64,000 nt of DNA, taken from assembly GCF_004362715.1 (NCBI RefSeq), contig NZ_SNYC01000003.1:683601-747600 (forward strand), given 5' to 3'. Position 1 is the stretch's first letter; every line of letters starts with the position of its first letter. Source of the stretch: Pedobacter metabolipauper. GTDB taxonomy: Bacteria > Bacteroidota > Bacteroidia > Sphingobacteriales > Sphingobacteriaceae. Below, one piece after another: positions 1-9,128 of this stretch. The position numbers were made by a program, and so were the translations under genes. The notes under the pieces are model-generated. The model saw only the letters and a list, made by a program, of their open reading frames with translations. It did no database searches and was not told where the DNA came from.

Positions 1-204
1 AGGAGTTTTCCTGATCTGCCATCCAGCATTGTTTGGGGTAATTATTTAGTCTTTGATGAACACGGAGATTTTTTCGTGATTGATATCGATTTCGAAAATG
101 TAGAGCTTATCCGGGATACGGTATTTCATGTTGCTGAAAAAAGAGGATTAACAGTATTGATAGGCAAGGAGAATAAAATCTACCGCCCCGGCATTCCTTT
201 ATAA
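1..204 (+). CDS. 3' end of an unrecognised gene (partial)
   Basis: An open frame enters from the left edge and ends at a TAA at 202-204, giving the last 67 residues of a protein. The tail is mixed alpha/beta in character, with an acidic stretch reading VIDIDFENVELIRDTVFHVA, and ends in RPGIPL. I do not recognise the family, and the domain-bearing part lies outside the window. It converges on the oxidoreductase gene that ends at 230, leaving only 25 bases between the stop codons. Confidence 0.6.
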   Translation, partial: RSFPDLPSSIVWGNYLVFDEHGDFFVIDIDFENVELIRDTVFHVAEKRGLTVLIGKENKIYRPGIPL

Positions 205-229
205 ACTTATAATCATCAACTTGCTGGGT

Positions 230-1354
230 CTAATATTTTATTTTCACAGGCTTACCTGTCTCTGCAGATTTATAAATAGCTTCCATAATAATATGATCCT
301 GCAAACCTTCCTCTCCAGGAGTATCAGATTCTTTGTCATTCAAAATGCATTGAGAAAAATGATCCATCTCTACAGCAAATTGCTTGGTCTCTGCCAAACC
401 AATATTCTCCTGTATAGACATTTCGCCCTCTGCTCTGGCCGTAGTCAACTGCTGACCGGCATACGCGAATGCTTTATCCATAAACATCCAGCCATGTTCT
501 GCATGAACCCTTAACGTCTTAACCTCATGAACTTTGTAATGAGCCATGCAGGATGCAATAATTCCGTCTTTAAACTTCATCTGCCAGGAGATCAGCTCTT
601 CTGTATCCTTAAACAGCGGGTCGCCGGGAGTGGAGTATTTATATGCAAACACTTCCGTAGGTTCGGCGTCAAGTAAAAAACGCGTTGTGTTCAGGCAATA
701 GATCCCGATATCCGGCAATGCTCCACCTCCAGCCTGGGCACCAACATGCCGCCAGTGTTCCGGATTGGCACTGCTCTGTCCATTAGCAGCTTCAACATAT
801 TTAACCTTTCCAAACTGCTCGTTCTTAATTAATTCCTTTAGTTTAAGATTGTGCGGCTGGTATTGGATCCGATAAGCAATCATCAGTTTAACGCCAGCCT
901 TTTTACAGGCTTTGATCATTTGCCGGCACTCGGCAGCAGAATTTGCCATCGGCTTCTCACACAAAATATGCTTACCCGCTTTTGCACCGCGAATGGTAAA
1001 TTCCTTATGCATATCGTTCGGTAAAATGATATAAATTACCTTAACATCATCATTATCCTTTAAATCGTCGTAATTATCATAGGTGTAGCAGGCTTCTGGT
1101 TTAACACCATACTGAAGCGCGACTTTCTCCATCTTCTCTTCATCGCTGCTTACCAAAGCTGCCAGACGACTAAATTTACAGGCCATCAGTTCCGGAATTA
1201 CTTCTTCCAGAGCAAGGTGGCCCAAACCTACAATTGCATATCCGATACGTTCATCAGGAGGTAGTGGTGCAGGAGGGGGAGCAACCTGTTTGTCTGATGT
1301 TGATTTCCATTTTTCTAGTTTAACGGGCTTCGTAGATTTTTTCTTTTTAGTCAT
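230..1354 (-). CDS. Gfo/Idh/MocA family NAD(P)-dependent oxidoreductase
   Basis: The protein has 374 residues. A Rossmann nucleotide-binding motif (YAIVGLGHLA) sits near residues 39-48, and the family signature CEKPMA near residue 130 supplies the catalytic-region lysine. The C-terminal half is the usual alpha/beta substrate domain (GGGALPDIGIYCLN). By family it should oxidise or reduce a sugar or polyol with NAD(P); the substrate cannot be read from sequence. The N-terminus is unusual: about 35 residues rich in lysine and proline precede the Rossmann fold, with no signal peptide or twin-arginine motif. The start codon directly abuts a long inverted repeat (1355-1401). The gene lies downstream of dnaE2 but is separated by 122 bases, so it probably has its own promoter. 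Confidence 0.88.
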   Translation of the reverse strand: MTKKKKSTKPVKLEKWKSTSDKQVAPPPAPLPPDERIGYAIVGLGHLALEEVIPELMACKFSRLAALVSSDEEKMEKVALQYGVKPEACYTYDNYDDLKDNDDVKVIYIILPNDMHKEFTIRGAKAGKHILCEKPMANSAAECRQMIKACKKAGVKLMIAYRIQYQPHNLKLKELIKNEQFGKVKYVEAANGQSSANPEHWRHVGAQAGGGALPDIGIYCLNTTRFLLDAEPTEVFAYKYSTPGDPLFKDTEELISWQMKFKDGIIASCMAHYKVHEVKTLRVHAEHGWMFMDKAFAYAGQQLTTARAEGEMSIQENIGLAETKQFAVEMDHFSQCILNDKESDTPGEEGLQDHIIMEAIYKSAETGKPVKIKY

Positions 1355-1401
1355 ATTATTAACAGGTAGTGCTATATAATAAACTGACTACCTGTAATAA
1401 T
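1355..1401 (-). promoter_or_regulatory. Long dyad abutting the oxidoreductase start codon
   Basis: The arms ACAGGTAGT (1362-1370) and ACTACCTGT (1387-1395) are perfectly complementary. They extend outward by six more pairs across a single bulged base (ATTATT / AATAAT). The structure occupies the whole leader immediately before the ATG at 1354. It lacks a U-run on the minus strand, so it looks more like an operator or leader hairpin than a terminator of the upstream dnaE2 operon. Confidence 0.5.
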
Positions 1402-1476
1402 GTTTGAAAACATTTTAAAAAGTATAGTAACTCCGAAATGCTTATAGACATTAAGAATCAGACAAATTAGTATAGC

Positions 1477-4400
1477 CTATTTAAAGTTCCTGCCTGAATA
1501 ATAAATTTGGCTTGGGCCAGATTTATTATCCGATTTAGATAAGGTAAGCAATGGAAGCTGGTCATCATCATGGTTTGTCATCCCTTTCAGTAAGCCCGTG
1601 TAATCAAAACATTTCTGTACAATAATATGCACCACTGCGCCCTCTCGCTGCAGCTTACCCTCAACCATTAAAAGGCGCGACTGCAATATCTCCTTACGGT
1701 ATTTCTCGAACAGGTTCTGAAATACAACCAGGTTGCTAAACCCAGTTTCATCCTCAATGGTAATAAAGCAAACCCCTGCCGCTGTTCCCGGACGCTGCCT
1801 AACCAATACCAGTCCGGCCACTTTGATCGTTCTGCCATCTTCTACATCAACAATCTCTTTCGTTGATTTAACATGCAGCAGTTTTAGTTTTTCCCTCACA
1901 AAACTTACCGGATGTGCTTTCAGCGAAAGTGAGGTAGATGCATAATCCTGCACCACGTGTTCGCCTTTGCTCATCAAAGGAAGTTCAATCTGAGCCTCCT
2001 GGTCACTTTCTGATGGCTGCCCGTTAAAGAGCGCAATAGGGCGATCTTTCAAAGCCGAAACTTCCCATAGTGCCTGCCTGCGGTCTAGCCCGATAGACCG
2101 GAAAGCATCAGCATCAGCCAATCGTTCCAGTGCCATCAATGGAACCCCGGCATCCAGAAGGCTGTGGATATTCGGATAACCAGTTCCACGCCCGTCAGCC
2201 AATGCTTTCATATCCGTTTCATTAACTCCGTTTACCTGACGGAAGCCCAATCTCAAAGCACAATATTTCCCTGCTTTTTCTTCCAGGATATTGTCCCAGA
2301 AAGAAATGTTCACATCAACTTCCCGTACTTCTACACCATGATTTCGTGCATCAATAACCAACTGTGCAGGCTGATAAAAACCCATGGGCATAGAATTAAG
2401 GATGGCAGCGGCAAAAACATCAGGATAATAACATTTAAGCCAGCAGGAAACATATACAAGCAATGCAAAACTGACGGCATGGCTCTCCGGAAATCCGTAA
2501 CTGCCAAAACCTTCCAGCTGTTTAAATACCCGTCTCGCAAAATCCTCTTCATAGCCATTGGCCATCATGCCACCAACAAGTTTCTGTTCAAAATTGGCAA
2601 CCATGCCTTTCGCCTTAAAAGTGGCCATGCTTCTGCGTAGTTCATCGGCCTCAGCAGGAGTAAAACCTGCGGCAACAATGGCAATCTTCATCGCCTGTTC
2701 CTGAAAAAGCGGAACACCATATGTTTTGCGAAGAATAGTTCTGAGTTCTTCTTTAGGGTAATCTACTTTTTCCTCACCATTTCTTCTCCTTAAATAAGGA
2801 TGTACCATATCGCCTTGTATCGGTCCTGGCCGCACAATAGCCACTTCAATAACCAGGTCGTAGAACTCTTTCGGTTTAAGCCTGGGCAACATAGACATCT
2901 GGGCACGACTTTCAATCTGAAACACACCAACGGTATCTGCAAGGCTGATCATTTCATAAACCTTTGGATCTTCGTTTTTATTGATACCAGCCAAAGTAAG
3001 ATCCAGATCATAATGTTTTTTGGCCAGGTCAAATCCCTTACGGATACAGGTAAGCATCCCCAAAGCCAGTACGTCGATTTTCAGGAAGCCAAGCGCATCA
3101 ATATCATCTTTGTTCCATTCAATGTTCGTGCGGTCTTCCATGCGGGCATTAAAAATGGGGCATAGGTCGGTTAGCTTCCCCCTGGTAATTACAAAACCAC
3201 CGGTATGCTGCCCAAGCTGGCGCGGAAACCCGATCATCTGCCCGGTAAGTTCGAGTACCTTTAATAGCAGCGGATCTTTAGGATTTAATCCTTGCTCAAT
3301 AATTCGTTCAGGTTCAAACCACTCATCAGTAAACTCCCAGATGGATGCAGAAAGCCGGCTAATGGTATCAGCAGAAATCCCCATCGCCTTGCCTACGTCA
3401 CGGATGGCACCTTTCTGATGCTGCTGGGTAACTGTGGCCACGATGGCAGCCCGGTCACGGCCATATTTGTTGTAAACATACTGGATCACCTCTTCCCGGC
3501 GTTCATGCTCAAAATCAACATCAATATCCGGTGGTTCGTTACGTGCAGAAGAAATAAACCGTTCAAACAACAGGTCGAACTTAGTCGGATCTACAGAAGT
3601 AATGCCCAGACAATAGCAGATAGTAGAGTTGGCGGCAGAACCACGTCCCTGACAAAGAATCTTCTGCTCCCGTGCAAACCGTACAATATCATAAACAGTC
3701 AGAAAATATGAGGCATAGTTCATCTCTTTAACGAATGCCATTTCGTAATTGATATTATCGATGATCTTTTGCGGTAAATCGTTATCAAATAGTTCTTTGG
3801 CACCTTTCCAGGTCAGGAATTCCAGCTCCTCCTGGGGCGTTCTTCCATCAGAAGTAATCTCCTCCGGATAGATATACTCCAGACTGTCCAGCGTAAATTG
3901 GCAAAGCTCAGCAATCTCCATAGTCCTTTTAATGGCATCCGGATAATTGCGAAAGAGCCGCTGCATTTCCTCAATAGGCTTCAGGTGTCTTTCAGCATTC
4001 TGGTGCAGACGAAAACCCGCAGTTTGAATGGTACATTTTTCACGAACACAGGTCAGCACATCCTGCAATTCCCTTCGTTTAGGATGGTGATAGTAAACGT
4101 CATTTGTGGCCACCAGAGGCACATCCAATTGCCGGGACAGTTCATCCAGCCGGAACAGCCTTTTCTGGTCCTGTCCCTGGTAACTTTTGCTGGCTGCCAG
4201 ATAAAGCGAAGAACCAAAAGCGTCTTTATAGATTTTAAGATCCTGGAGAAAATTTAGTTCAAAATCAAATCCCTTGCTCAATGAATCTGGCGGAATGGCA
4301 ATAAACAGCAAGCCTTCTTTATGCGAAAAAACATCAGCCCGGTACAGGTGGCATTTCCCCTTTTCTGTACGCAGGTTGCCAAGACTCAGTAAGGCAGACA

Positions 4401-4662
4401 ATCTTCCATAAGCTTCTCTGTTAGTTGGATAGGCAAGCATGCTCGGTCCGTCTAAAAGATCTAACCTGGCAGCAGGGATAATCTGGATACCATGTTTCTT
4501 TGCAGCTGAGTGGGCACGTACAATTCCAGCAAGTGTATTTACATCGGTAATGGCTATTTTAGGATAGCCGAATGCAGCGGCCTGTTCAGCCATTTCTTCC
4601 GGATGTGAAGCACCGCGCAGAAAGCTGAAGTTGCTGGTAACCTGTAGTTCACAATAACTCAT
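1477..4662 (-). CDS. dnaE2: Error-prone DNA polymerase III alpha subunit DnaE2
   Basis: The protein has 1061 residues, the normal length for DnaE2/ImuC. It starts with a PHP domain (residues ~5-200). The polymerase III alpha palm follows, with PDIDVDFEHERR near residue 380 and a second acidic motif in FLKIDVLALGM near 540. After these come helix-hairpin-helix and OB-fold regions (VAGLVLVRQRPGTAAGVCF near 950). Together with ImuA and ImuB it forms the damage-inducible translesion 'mutasome', in which DnaE2 is the catalytic polymerase. It starts 12 bases after the imuB stop, so it is the last gene of imuA-imuB-dnaE2. No frameshift was seen. Confidence 0.97.
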   Translation of the reverse strand: MSYCELQVTSNFSFLRGASHPEEMAEQAAAFGYPKIAITDVNTLAGIVRAHSAAKKHGIQIIPAARLDLLDGPSMLAYPTNREAYGRLSALLSLGNLRTEKGKCHLYRADVFSHKEGLLFIAIPPDSLSKGFDFELNFLQDLKIYKDAFGSSLYLAASKSYQGQDQKRLFRLDELSRQLDVPLVATNDVYYHHPKRRELQDVLTCVREKCTIQTAGFRLHQNAERHLKPIEEMQRLFRNYPDAIKRTMEIAELCQFTLDSLEYIYPEEITSDGRTPQEELEFLTWKGAKELFDNDLPQKIIDNINYEMAFVKEMNYASYFLTVYDIVRFAREQKILCQGRGSAANSTICYCLGITSVDPTKFDLLFERFISSARNEPPDIDVDFEHERREEVIQYVYNKYGRDRAAIVATVTQQHQKGAIRDVGKAMGISADTISRLSASIWEFTDEWFEPERIIEQGLNPKDPLLLKVLELTGQMIGFPRQLGQHTGGFVITRGKLTDLCPIFNARMEDRTNIEWNKDDIDALGFLKIDVLALGMLTCIRKGFDLAKKHYDLDLTLAGINKNEDPKVYEMISLADTVGVFQIESRAQMSMLPRLKPKEFYDLVIEVAIVRPGPIQGDMVHPYLRRRNGEEKVDYPKEELRTILRKTYGVPLFQEQAMKIAIVAAGFTPAEADELRRSMATFKAKGMVANFEQKLVGGMMANGYEEDFARRVFKQLEGFGSYGFPESHAVSFALLVYVSCWLKCYYPDVFAAAILNSMPMGFYQPAQLVIDARNHGVEVREVDVNISFWDNILEEKAGKYCALRLGFRQVNGVNETDMKALADGRGTGYPNIHSLLDAGVPLMALERLADADAFRSIGLDRRQALWEVSALKDRPIALFNGQPSESDQEAQIELPLMSKGEHVVQDYASTSLSLKAHPVSFVREKLKLLHVKSTKEIVDVEDGRTIKVAGLVLVRQRPGTAAGVCFITIEDETGFSNLVVFQNLFEKYRKEILQSRLLMVEGKLQREGAVVHIIVQKCFDYTGLLKGMTNHDDDQLPLLTLSKSDNKSGPSQIYYSGRNFK

Positions 4663-4674
4663 ATGTTCTTTTAG

Positions 4675-6171
4675 TTAAGCAAAAAATCCATGGATAAACC
4701 ACTGCGACTTTTCATCGTTATAATGACCAGAGCGAAACACCCAGTAGCGCCGTCCTTTTTCATCCTCTAGTATATAATAATCCCGATGTTCACCCTTGTC
4801 CATCCACCATTCTCTTTCAATACGCTCCGGTCCGTCGGCCTTTTTTACCGTATGGAGTTCATCCTTATACCTAAAGTTCATGGGCGGATAATCTGGAATG
4901 GGAGCAGTAACTTTAATGGGCTCCGGACGTGCCAGCAGTTCCATCGGACGCGGATTGGCAATCTGCCAGGTGGTTTCTGTCTGTTCTTCGAGCGACGCTG
5001 CACGGCGCAGGGAACGTTCAGGCCAGTAATGTGCCGCTGGAATATAGCGCTTTATGGCCTCTAGCCCAATCTTTCCGCCAAGCCTGTCAAGCAGTTGGGC
5101 AAGTCCTTTATCCGCAAGACCAGGTTTTCCGTTCCACAGCTTTTCCTGATAAATGCTTACCGGCTCAACCTTAGTGGCAGTAAGGATGAAAAGCTCAATT
5201 CCAAGGGCAGGTTCAATTGCAGCAATCTTCAGTTCAAAAAGCTTGCATAAATGCGAAACGTGATGGGTAGACTGGTTGGTGCCGATATGCACCTGTGTCA
5301 GTTTGCCGTCCAGCCGGTATCCTTTAAGTTCCGCATAGCGGATACCCAATCCTTCACTGCTTAAACGCGAGCAAAGGGATTCCAGGAGCTTTTGAATCGC
5401 GATCTCTATGGCTGGTTTAGTGCGGATGGGTTCCAGGCAGGGCAGGCGCTCTTCATATGGTGGCACAACGATTAGCGGTTTAATGGTCTCTTCTTCAGTT
5501 CCCAGTGCCTGTCCGAGTTTCAGTAAAAATTCTTCTCCAAATCTCCTGCGCAGTACAGAACGTGGCATCTGGATAAATTTACCGATCTTATCCAGCCCCA
5601 GTTTATGCAGGCGTTGTGTCGTTGCTTCATCAATACGCAGGGCGATCGGTGGCAGGTTTAATATCGCATTATATTGCTGGTTTTCATTGATGATGGGAGA
5701 AACACTCCCGAAACGCGCAATTGCCCAGGAGGTGCCAATGGTATCAGATATGGCAGCGTGGCAGCTGTATCCGGATTCACGGAGTCTTTCCAGAATCATC
5801 TTCAAGTATCCTTTTTCGCCGCCCCATAGGTGACTGCAGCCGCTGGAATCCAGGATAATTCCATTTGGAAGATCAATGGCTACAATTGGAGTAAAACGGA
5901 TGGCCCATTTGCCGATACGGGTAAGCACTTTTCTGGCCAGTTCGGGCTGGTCATCAAACACCTGGATGCCTGGCACAATGGCCTTGGCATCTGCAAGCGG
6001 AGTACCCGCAAAGATTCCGTTAGTTTCTGCATCTCTGGACGCAGCGGTAATCATCACCTTTCCATGAATGGGTTCAGTAAAGACAAATACACGCCCTTTT
6101 AGTTCTGGTTTGCGGATGACAAGCCAGTCCGTCAATAAATGCGGAAACCATATAGAAACAAAGCGCTTCAT
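4675..6171 (-). CDS. imuB: ImuB, Y-family polymerase-like protein
   Basis: The ATG at 6171 is preferred. It gives 498 residues starting MKRFVSIWFPHLLTDWL, the usual ImuB N-terminus, and it lies one base after the imuA stop; the open frame extends 34 codons further upstream within imuA. The protein follows the DinB/Y-polymerase layout (palm, HhH, little finger). The first catalytic acidic motif is replaced (SIWFPHL instead of a D-x-D type), and the second reads ILDSSGCSHLWGGE. That is the known ImuB pattern of a non-catalytic polymerase relative that bridges ImuA, the sliding clamp and DnaE2. The C-terminus carries a conserved aromatic tail (YYILEDEKGRRYWVFRSGHY). Confidence 0.93.
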   Translation of the reverse strand: MKRFVSIWFPHLLTDWLVIRKPELKGRVFVFTEPIHGKVMITAASRDAETNGIFAGTPLADAKAIVPGIQVFDDQPELARKVLTRIGKWAIRFTPIVAIDLPNGIILDSSGCSHLWGGEKGYLKMILERLRESGYSCHAAISDTIGTSWAIARFGSVSPIINENQQYNAILNLPPIALRIDEATTQRLHKLGLDKIGKFIQMPRSVLRRRFGEEFLLKLGQALGTEEETIKPLIVVPPYEERLPCLEPIRTKPAIEIAIQKLLESLCSRLSSEGLGIRYAELKGYRLDGKLTQVHIGTNQSTHHVSHLCKLFELKIAAIEPALGIELFILTATKVEPVSIYQEKLWNGKPGLADKGLAQLLDRLGGKIGLEAIKRYIPAAHYWPERSLRRAASLEEQTETTWQIANPRPMELLARPEPIKVTAPIPDYPPMNFRYKDELHTVKKADGPERIEREWWMDKGEHRDYYILEDEKGRRYWVFRSGHYNDEKSQWFIHGFFA

Positions 6172-6172
6172 A

Positions 6173-6901
6173 TTATACCGCCTGTTTGGTGTGTTCAACA
6201 ATAGGCTCGGTAGCAGCAAACGGAGCAAAATGATCTTCAGCCCATTCCAGCAAAAAACTACCCGTATGCCCATTACGAACCTTTAAGAGGTTTACTTCCC
6301 AGCGGGGATGGCCAACGCCAGGCATACCTTCCATCATCTCGCTTGGCTGGGGCTTAACATGCCACCTCACAGTGCAAGCAGTTGCCGATAGACGTTTAGG
6401 TTCTTTTCTAAGCAGCATTCCGGTAACATGGCTCTTCTCAACGGCAAGCTGTAGCCTGCGTGACTGCGCAAAGTCAATGTCCGGCAGTTCTGCAATAACA
6501 GCTGCAAGCCCCTCACATTTAAGTGCTTCTTCCATCACCCAAAGAATCTCCTTTTCACGGTAGAGGTCAATGAAGATGATCTGTTCCGGCATCACACCAA
6601 AACTTTGCATAGCAGGGGGGAAGAGCTTCCGGTTTCGGCTGATCCATAAACAAGCATTGCCGGTTTCCATCAGCTTAGCCAGCAATCCAGCAATAAAACC
6701 ATCGCTGGCAGCAGCCTCTTCCGGGTTATCAGTCAGGAATTCGTGAATAGTGCCAACGGGGAAGACCGCATTTGGAAAACAATGTTCCAGCGGGCCAAGG
6801 CCAAAGCCTTCGGCATTACCCGGCAGTGCAGGTTTAAAGCCCTGCATCTCCAGAATCTGCTTTTGCAGCTGCTGTAGTGTCTCTTTTTGATCTGATGTCA
6901 T
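6173..6901 (-). CDS. imuA: ImuA, RecA-like mutasome accessory protein
   Basis: The protein has 242 residues from the ATG at 6901. A TTG three codons upstream keeps the frame open but is less likely as the start. It has a RecA/SulA-like core (NACLWISRNRKLFPPAMQSFGV, then QIIFIDLYREKEILWVMEEAL) but no Walker A GxxxxGK[ST]. This fits ImuA, a RecA-fold protein of the mutasome. It is the first gene of the imuA-imuB-dnaE2 operon and is nearly fused to imuB with a one-base gap. A strong dyad at 6969-6993, about 70 bases upstream, is the best candidate control site. No repressor gene lies next to the operon in this window. Confidence 0.88.
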   Translation of the reverse strand: MTSDQKETLQQLQKQILEMQGFKPALPGNAEGFGLGPLEHCFPNAVFPVGTIHEFLTDNPEEAAASDGFIAGLLAKLMETGNACLWISRNRKLFPPAMQSFGVMPEQIIFIDLYREKEILWVMEEALKCEGLAAVIAELPDIDFAQSRRLQLAVEKSHVTGMLLRKEPKRLSATACTVRWHVKPQPSEMMEGMPGVGHPRWEVNLLKVRNGHTGSFLLEWAEDHFAPFAATEPIVEHTKQAV

Positions 6902-6968
6902 TACTCCCAATCTTGCAGCCTTGGTTGCTCAAGATAATTATGATGTAAAGATAGAAGTTAAAACACTA

Positions 6969-6993
6969 TAATTACTAATATTTTTAGTAATTA
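6969..6993. promoter_or_regulatory. Perfect 10-bp-arm dyad upstream of imuA (candidate damage-response operator)
   Basis: The arms TAATTACTAA (6969-6978) and TTAGTAATTA (6984-6993) are exact inverse complements around a 5-base spacer. The site lies ~68-92 bases ahead of the imuA ATG, where a repressor of an SOS-type operon would bind. Canonical LexA is generally missing from Bacteroidota, and S24-family or XRE-type regulators often take its place. Which protein binds here is not visible from the sequence. Confidence 0.55.
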
Positions 6994-7256
6994 AACAAAA
7001 TGAACAGATGGAATCTATCAAATTTAGACACATCAACACGTCATTAAAGAATATTGGTTTCCGGTACCAACGATATGATTTTGAATCGCGGGCTTAGTTA
7101 AATCACCATATTCAATAATAATCAAAAAACACCTCGCCAAATGAATACAACCTCTTTCAACCAAATCTTATAAAATAGTTTAGCATTAACAGTAAGTTAA
7201 CATAGCAGGTCTAACTTAGCGATCTCAAAGAGATCAATAGTGGGGATTAGAAATCA

Positions 7257-7850
7257 ATGATAAATTATGGCAACAACCTTGTAGAACAAGACTCCTTAGA
7301 TGCATCGATGGGTTCTCAAAAACGTTCTCACAAACGTTCTCATGAAGGTTCTCATACACGTTCTCATAAAAGCCTGTTTGAACAATATTACGTGCGTTTA
7401 TGTGACTTTGCAAGAAGGATCCTGAATGATGAAGATCTGGCTGAAGATGTAGTTCAGGATGTTTTCGTTGCATTTATAGAAAGGAGTGAAACTGTATATA
7501 TTGAAAATGAAGTCATCCGCAGTTACCTCTATCAATCCGTTAAAAATGCTTGCCTCAACAAATTAAGAAAAGGCAAAGTAGTTGAACAGTTTGAATCCAA
7601 CCATAACCTTCCTGTAATAGACGAAGAGCATGCACTCTCTGCAATGATCCATTCTGAAATAGTAGGAGAGATCCATTATGCCTTAAAAAAATTACCGGAG
7701 GGCTGCAGGTTAATTATTCGATTGGGCTATTTCGAGGGACTAAACAATCCGCAAATCGCGAACGAGTTAAAGATCAGTGTAAATACCGTGAAAAGCCAAA
7801 AGCAAAGAGCCCTCTTTCTGCTGAGAAAAGAACTTGTTCCGGGAACCTGA
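7257..7850 (+). CDS. ECF-family RNA polymerase sigma factor (FecI-like)
   Basis: The protein has 197 residues. Sigma region 2 runs from about residue 40 (SLFEQYYVRLCDFARRILNDE, then LAEDVVQDVFVAF). Region 4 is near 145-190 (KLPEGCRLIIRLGYFEGL, then IANELKISVNTVKSQKQRA). It is followed by a FecR anti-sigma gene and a SusC gene with an STN domain, the standard arrangement for surface-signalled expression of a nutrient-uptake locus. The first ~40 residues are an unusual extension built partly from a four-residue repeat (G/R-S-H-x) encoded by five 12-bp units at 7312-7371. No in-frame ATG lies between the extension and region 2. Confidence 0.93.
   Translation: MINYGNNLVEQDSLDASMGSQKRSHKRSHEGSHTRSHKSLFEQYYVRLCDFARRILNDEDLAEDVVQDVFVAFIERSETVYIENEVIRSYLYQSVKNACLNKLRKGKVVEQFESNHNLPVIDEEHALSAMIHSEIVGEIHYALKKLPEGCRLIIRLGYFEGLNNPQIANELKISVNTVKSQKQRALFLLRKELVPGT
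7312..7371 (+). repeat. Five tandem 12-bp repeats inside the sigma factor gene
   Basis: Units begin at 7312, 7324, 7336, 7348 and 7360. Each starts GTTCTCA and encodes GSQK, RSHK, RSHE, GSHT and RSHK. The period is a multiple of three, so copy-number change would lengthen or shorten the N-terminus without breaking the frame. The 9-mer AACGTTCTC also forms the repeat behind efp at 33674-33715. Confidence 0.85.
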
Positions 7851-7940
7851 TCTCCTGGAAATAAAAAAAAGTATTTTTCATTCCACCCACTTTTAAACTT
7901 TCCGTGTCTTAGTATTTGAACACCCTCAAATAAATATGGA

Positions 7941-9128
7941 ATGAAAGACAACGAAGCATACGATTTTTCCGAATTGGTATTGCGGTATCTGAAAAAGGAG
8001 CTTACCCAGGAAGAAGAACGTGCTTTCTTAGCAGCCGTATCAAACGATATGGAAAAAAAGAAAATATTCGAACGCTACGAAGATCGCAGGCCCTTAGATC
8101 GTGACCTGCAGTATTACAAACGCATAGATACCGACGAAGCCTGGAATAAAATAATGTCCAGGAAAAAAGCCAAAGATCAACAGGCAGATGTGATCATAGC
8201 TTCCCCATATATCTCCTTAAAGAAGTGGCTGCCCTATGCCGCCATACTTCTATGTATTCTTGGCTTTGGCTTTTGGAGCATCTTTTTAAATAAGGACAAT
8301 AAACTGATTAAGGACAATCAGTTTGGATTTAAAAATGATGTATTGGCCGGACCAAATACAGCGGTACTTAAACTATCCAATGGAGAGGAAATTAAATTGG
8401 GACAAACCGGGGAAGAAATTAAGGACGGGGCAGCCAGTTTATCATTTTCTCAAAATGGAGAACTGATGTATCACCATTCTATAAAAACAGAAAATGGACA
8501 GTTTAATGAGATTGCAGTATCCAGTGCAGGAAAGTTTAAAGTTAGTCTTTCCGATGGCAGTATAGTCTGGGTAAGCTCTTCCTCAAAACTCAGGTATCCT
8601 GTAGCATTTAACGGCAATGAACGTCGGGTTTCATTAGAAGGTGAAGCGTACTTCCAGGTAGCTAAAAATGCTAAGAAACCCTTTTATGTTGAAGTTGGCG
8701 GAAAAACCATCCGTGTGCTGGGTACCCAGTTCAATGTTTCTGCTTATACCAGGCGTGTACGTACCACCCTGGTTGAAGGTTCTGTCCGCATTGAGGATGG
8801 AAAGCGTGTAAGTATGCTCAAGCCAGGTCAGCAGGCAGTTTTCAAGCCCCGGGGAGTCGTTATACAAGCAGCCAATGTAGAAAAAGATATCGCATGGAAA
8901 GAAGGCTATTTCACGTTTGACCATGACCGTATAAAAGACATCATGGAAGAGATTGCCCGATGGTACGAGGTGACGGTATCTTACGAAGGGAATATTAAAG
9001 ATGAGGTATATACCGGCAGTGTGCCCAGGTCTTCAAGCTTGGGAGGCGTTTTGCAAGCTTTAACAGACGTTAGCGGACTGCATTTTGAAATCGATGGCAG
9101 AAATGTAATGGTAAAAATCAATAAATAA
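7941..9128 (+). CDS. FecR-family anti-sigma factor
   Basis: The protein has 395 residues. A cytoplasmic N-terminal region (~1-90) binds the sigma factor. One transmembrane helix follows (WLPYAAILLCILGFGFWSIF, ~95-115). The periplasmic part holds the FecR domain (VSLSDGSIVWVSSSSKLRYP, then RRVSLEGEAYFQVAKNAKKP) and a C-terminal DUF4974-type domain (FDHDRIKDIMEEIARWYEV). By family it senses a signal from the STN domain of its partner receptor and releases the ECF sigma factor encoded 90 bases upstream. The SusC gene begins 159 bases downstream. Confidence 0.93.
   Translation: MKDNEAYDFSELVLRYLKKELTQEEERAFLAAVSNDMEKKKIFERYEDRRPLDRDLQYYKRIDTDEAWNKIMSRKKAKDQQADVIIASPYISLKKWLPYAAILLCILGFGFWSIFLNKDNKLIKDNQFGFKNDVLAGPNTAVLKLSNGEEIKLGQTGEEIKDGAASLSFSQNGELMYHHSIKTENGQFNEIAVSSAGKFKVSLSDGSIVWVSSSSKLRYPVAFNGNERRVSLEGEAYFQVAKNAKKPFYVEVGGKTIRVLGTQFNVSAYTRRVRTTLVEGSVRIEDGKRVSMLKPGQQAVFKPRGVVIQAANVEKDIAWKEGYFTFDHDRIKDIMEEIARWYEVTVSYEGNIKDEVYTGSVPRSSSLGGVLQALTDVSGLHFEIDGRNVMVKINK

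Noticed and set aside
7312-7371. The regular 12-bp array considered as CRISPR or intergenic repeat
   Set aside because: Units are contiguous without spacers and are in frame within a sigma factor gene.
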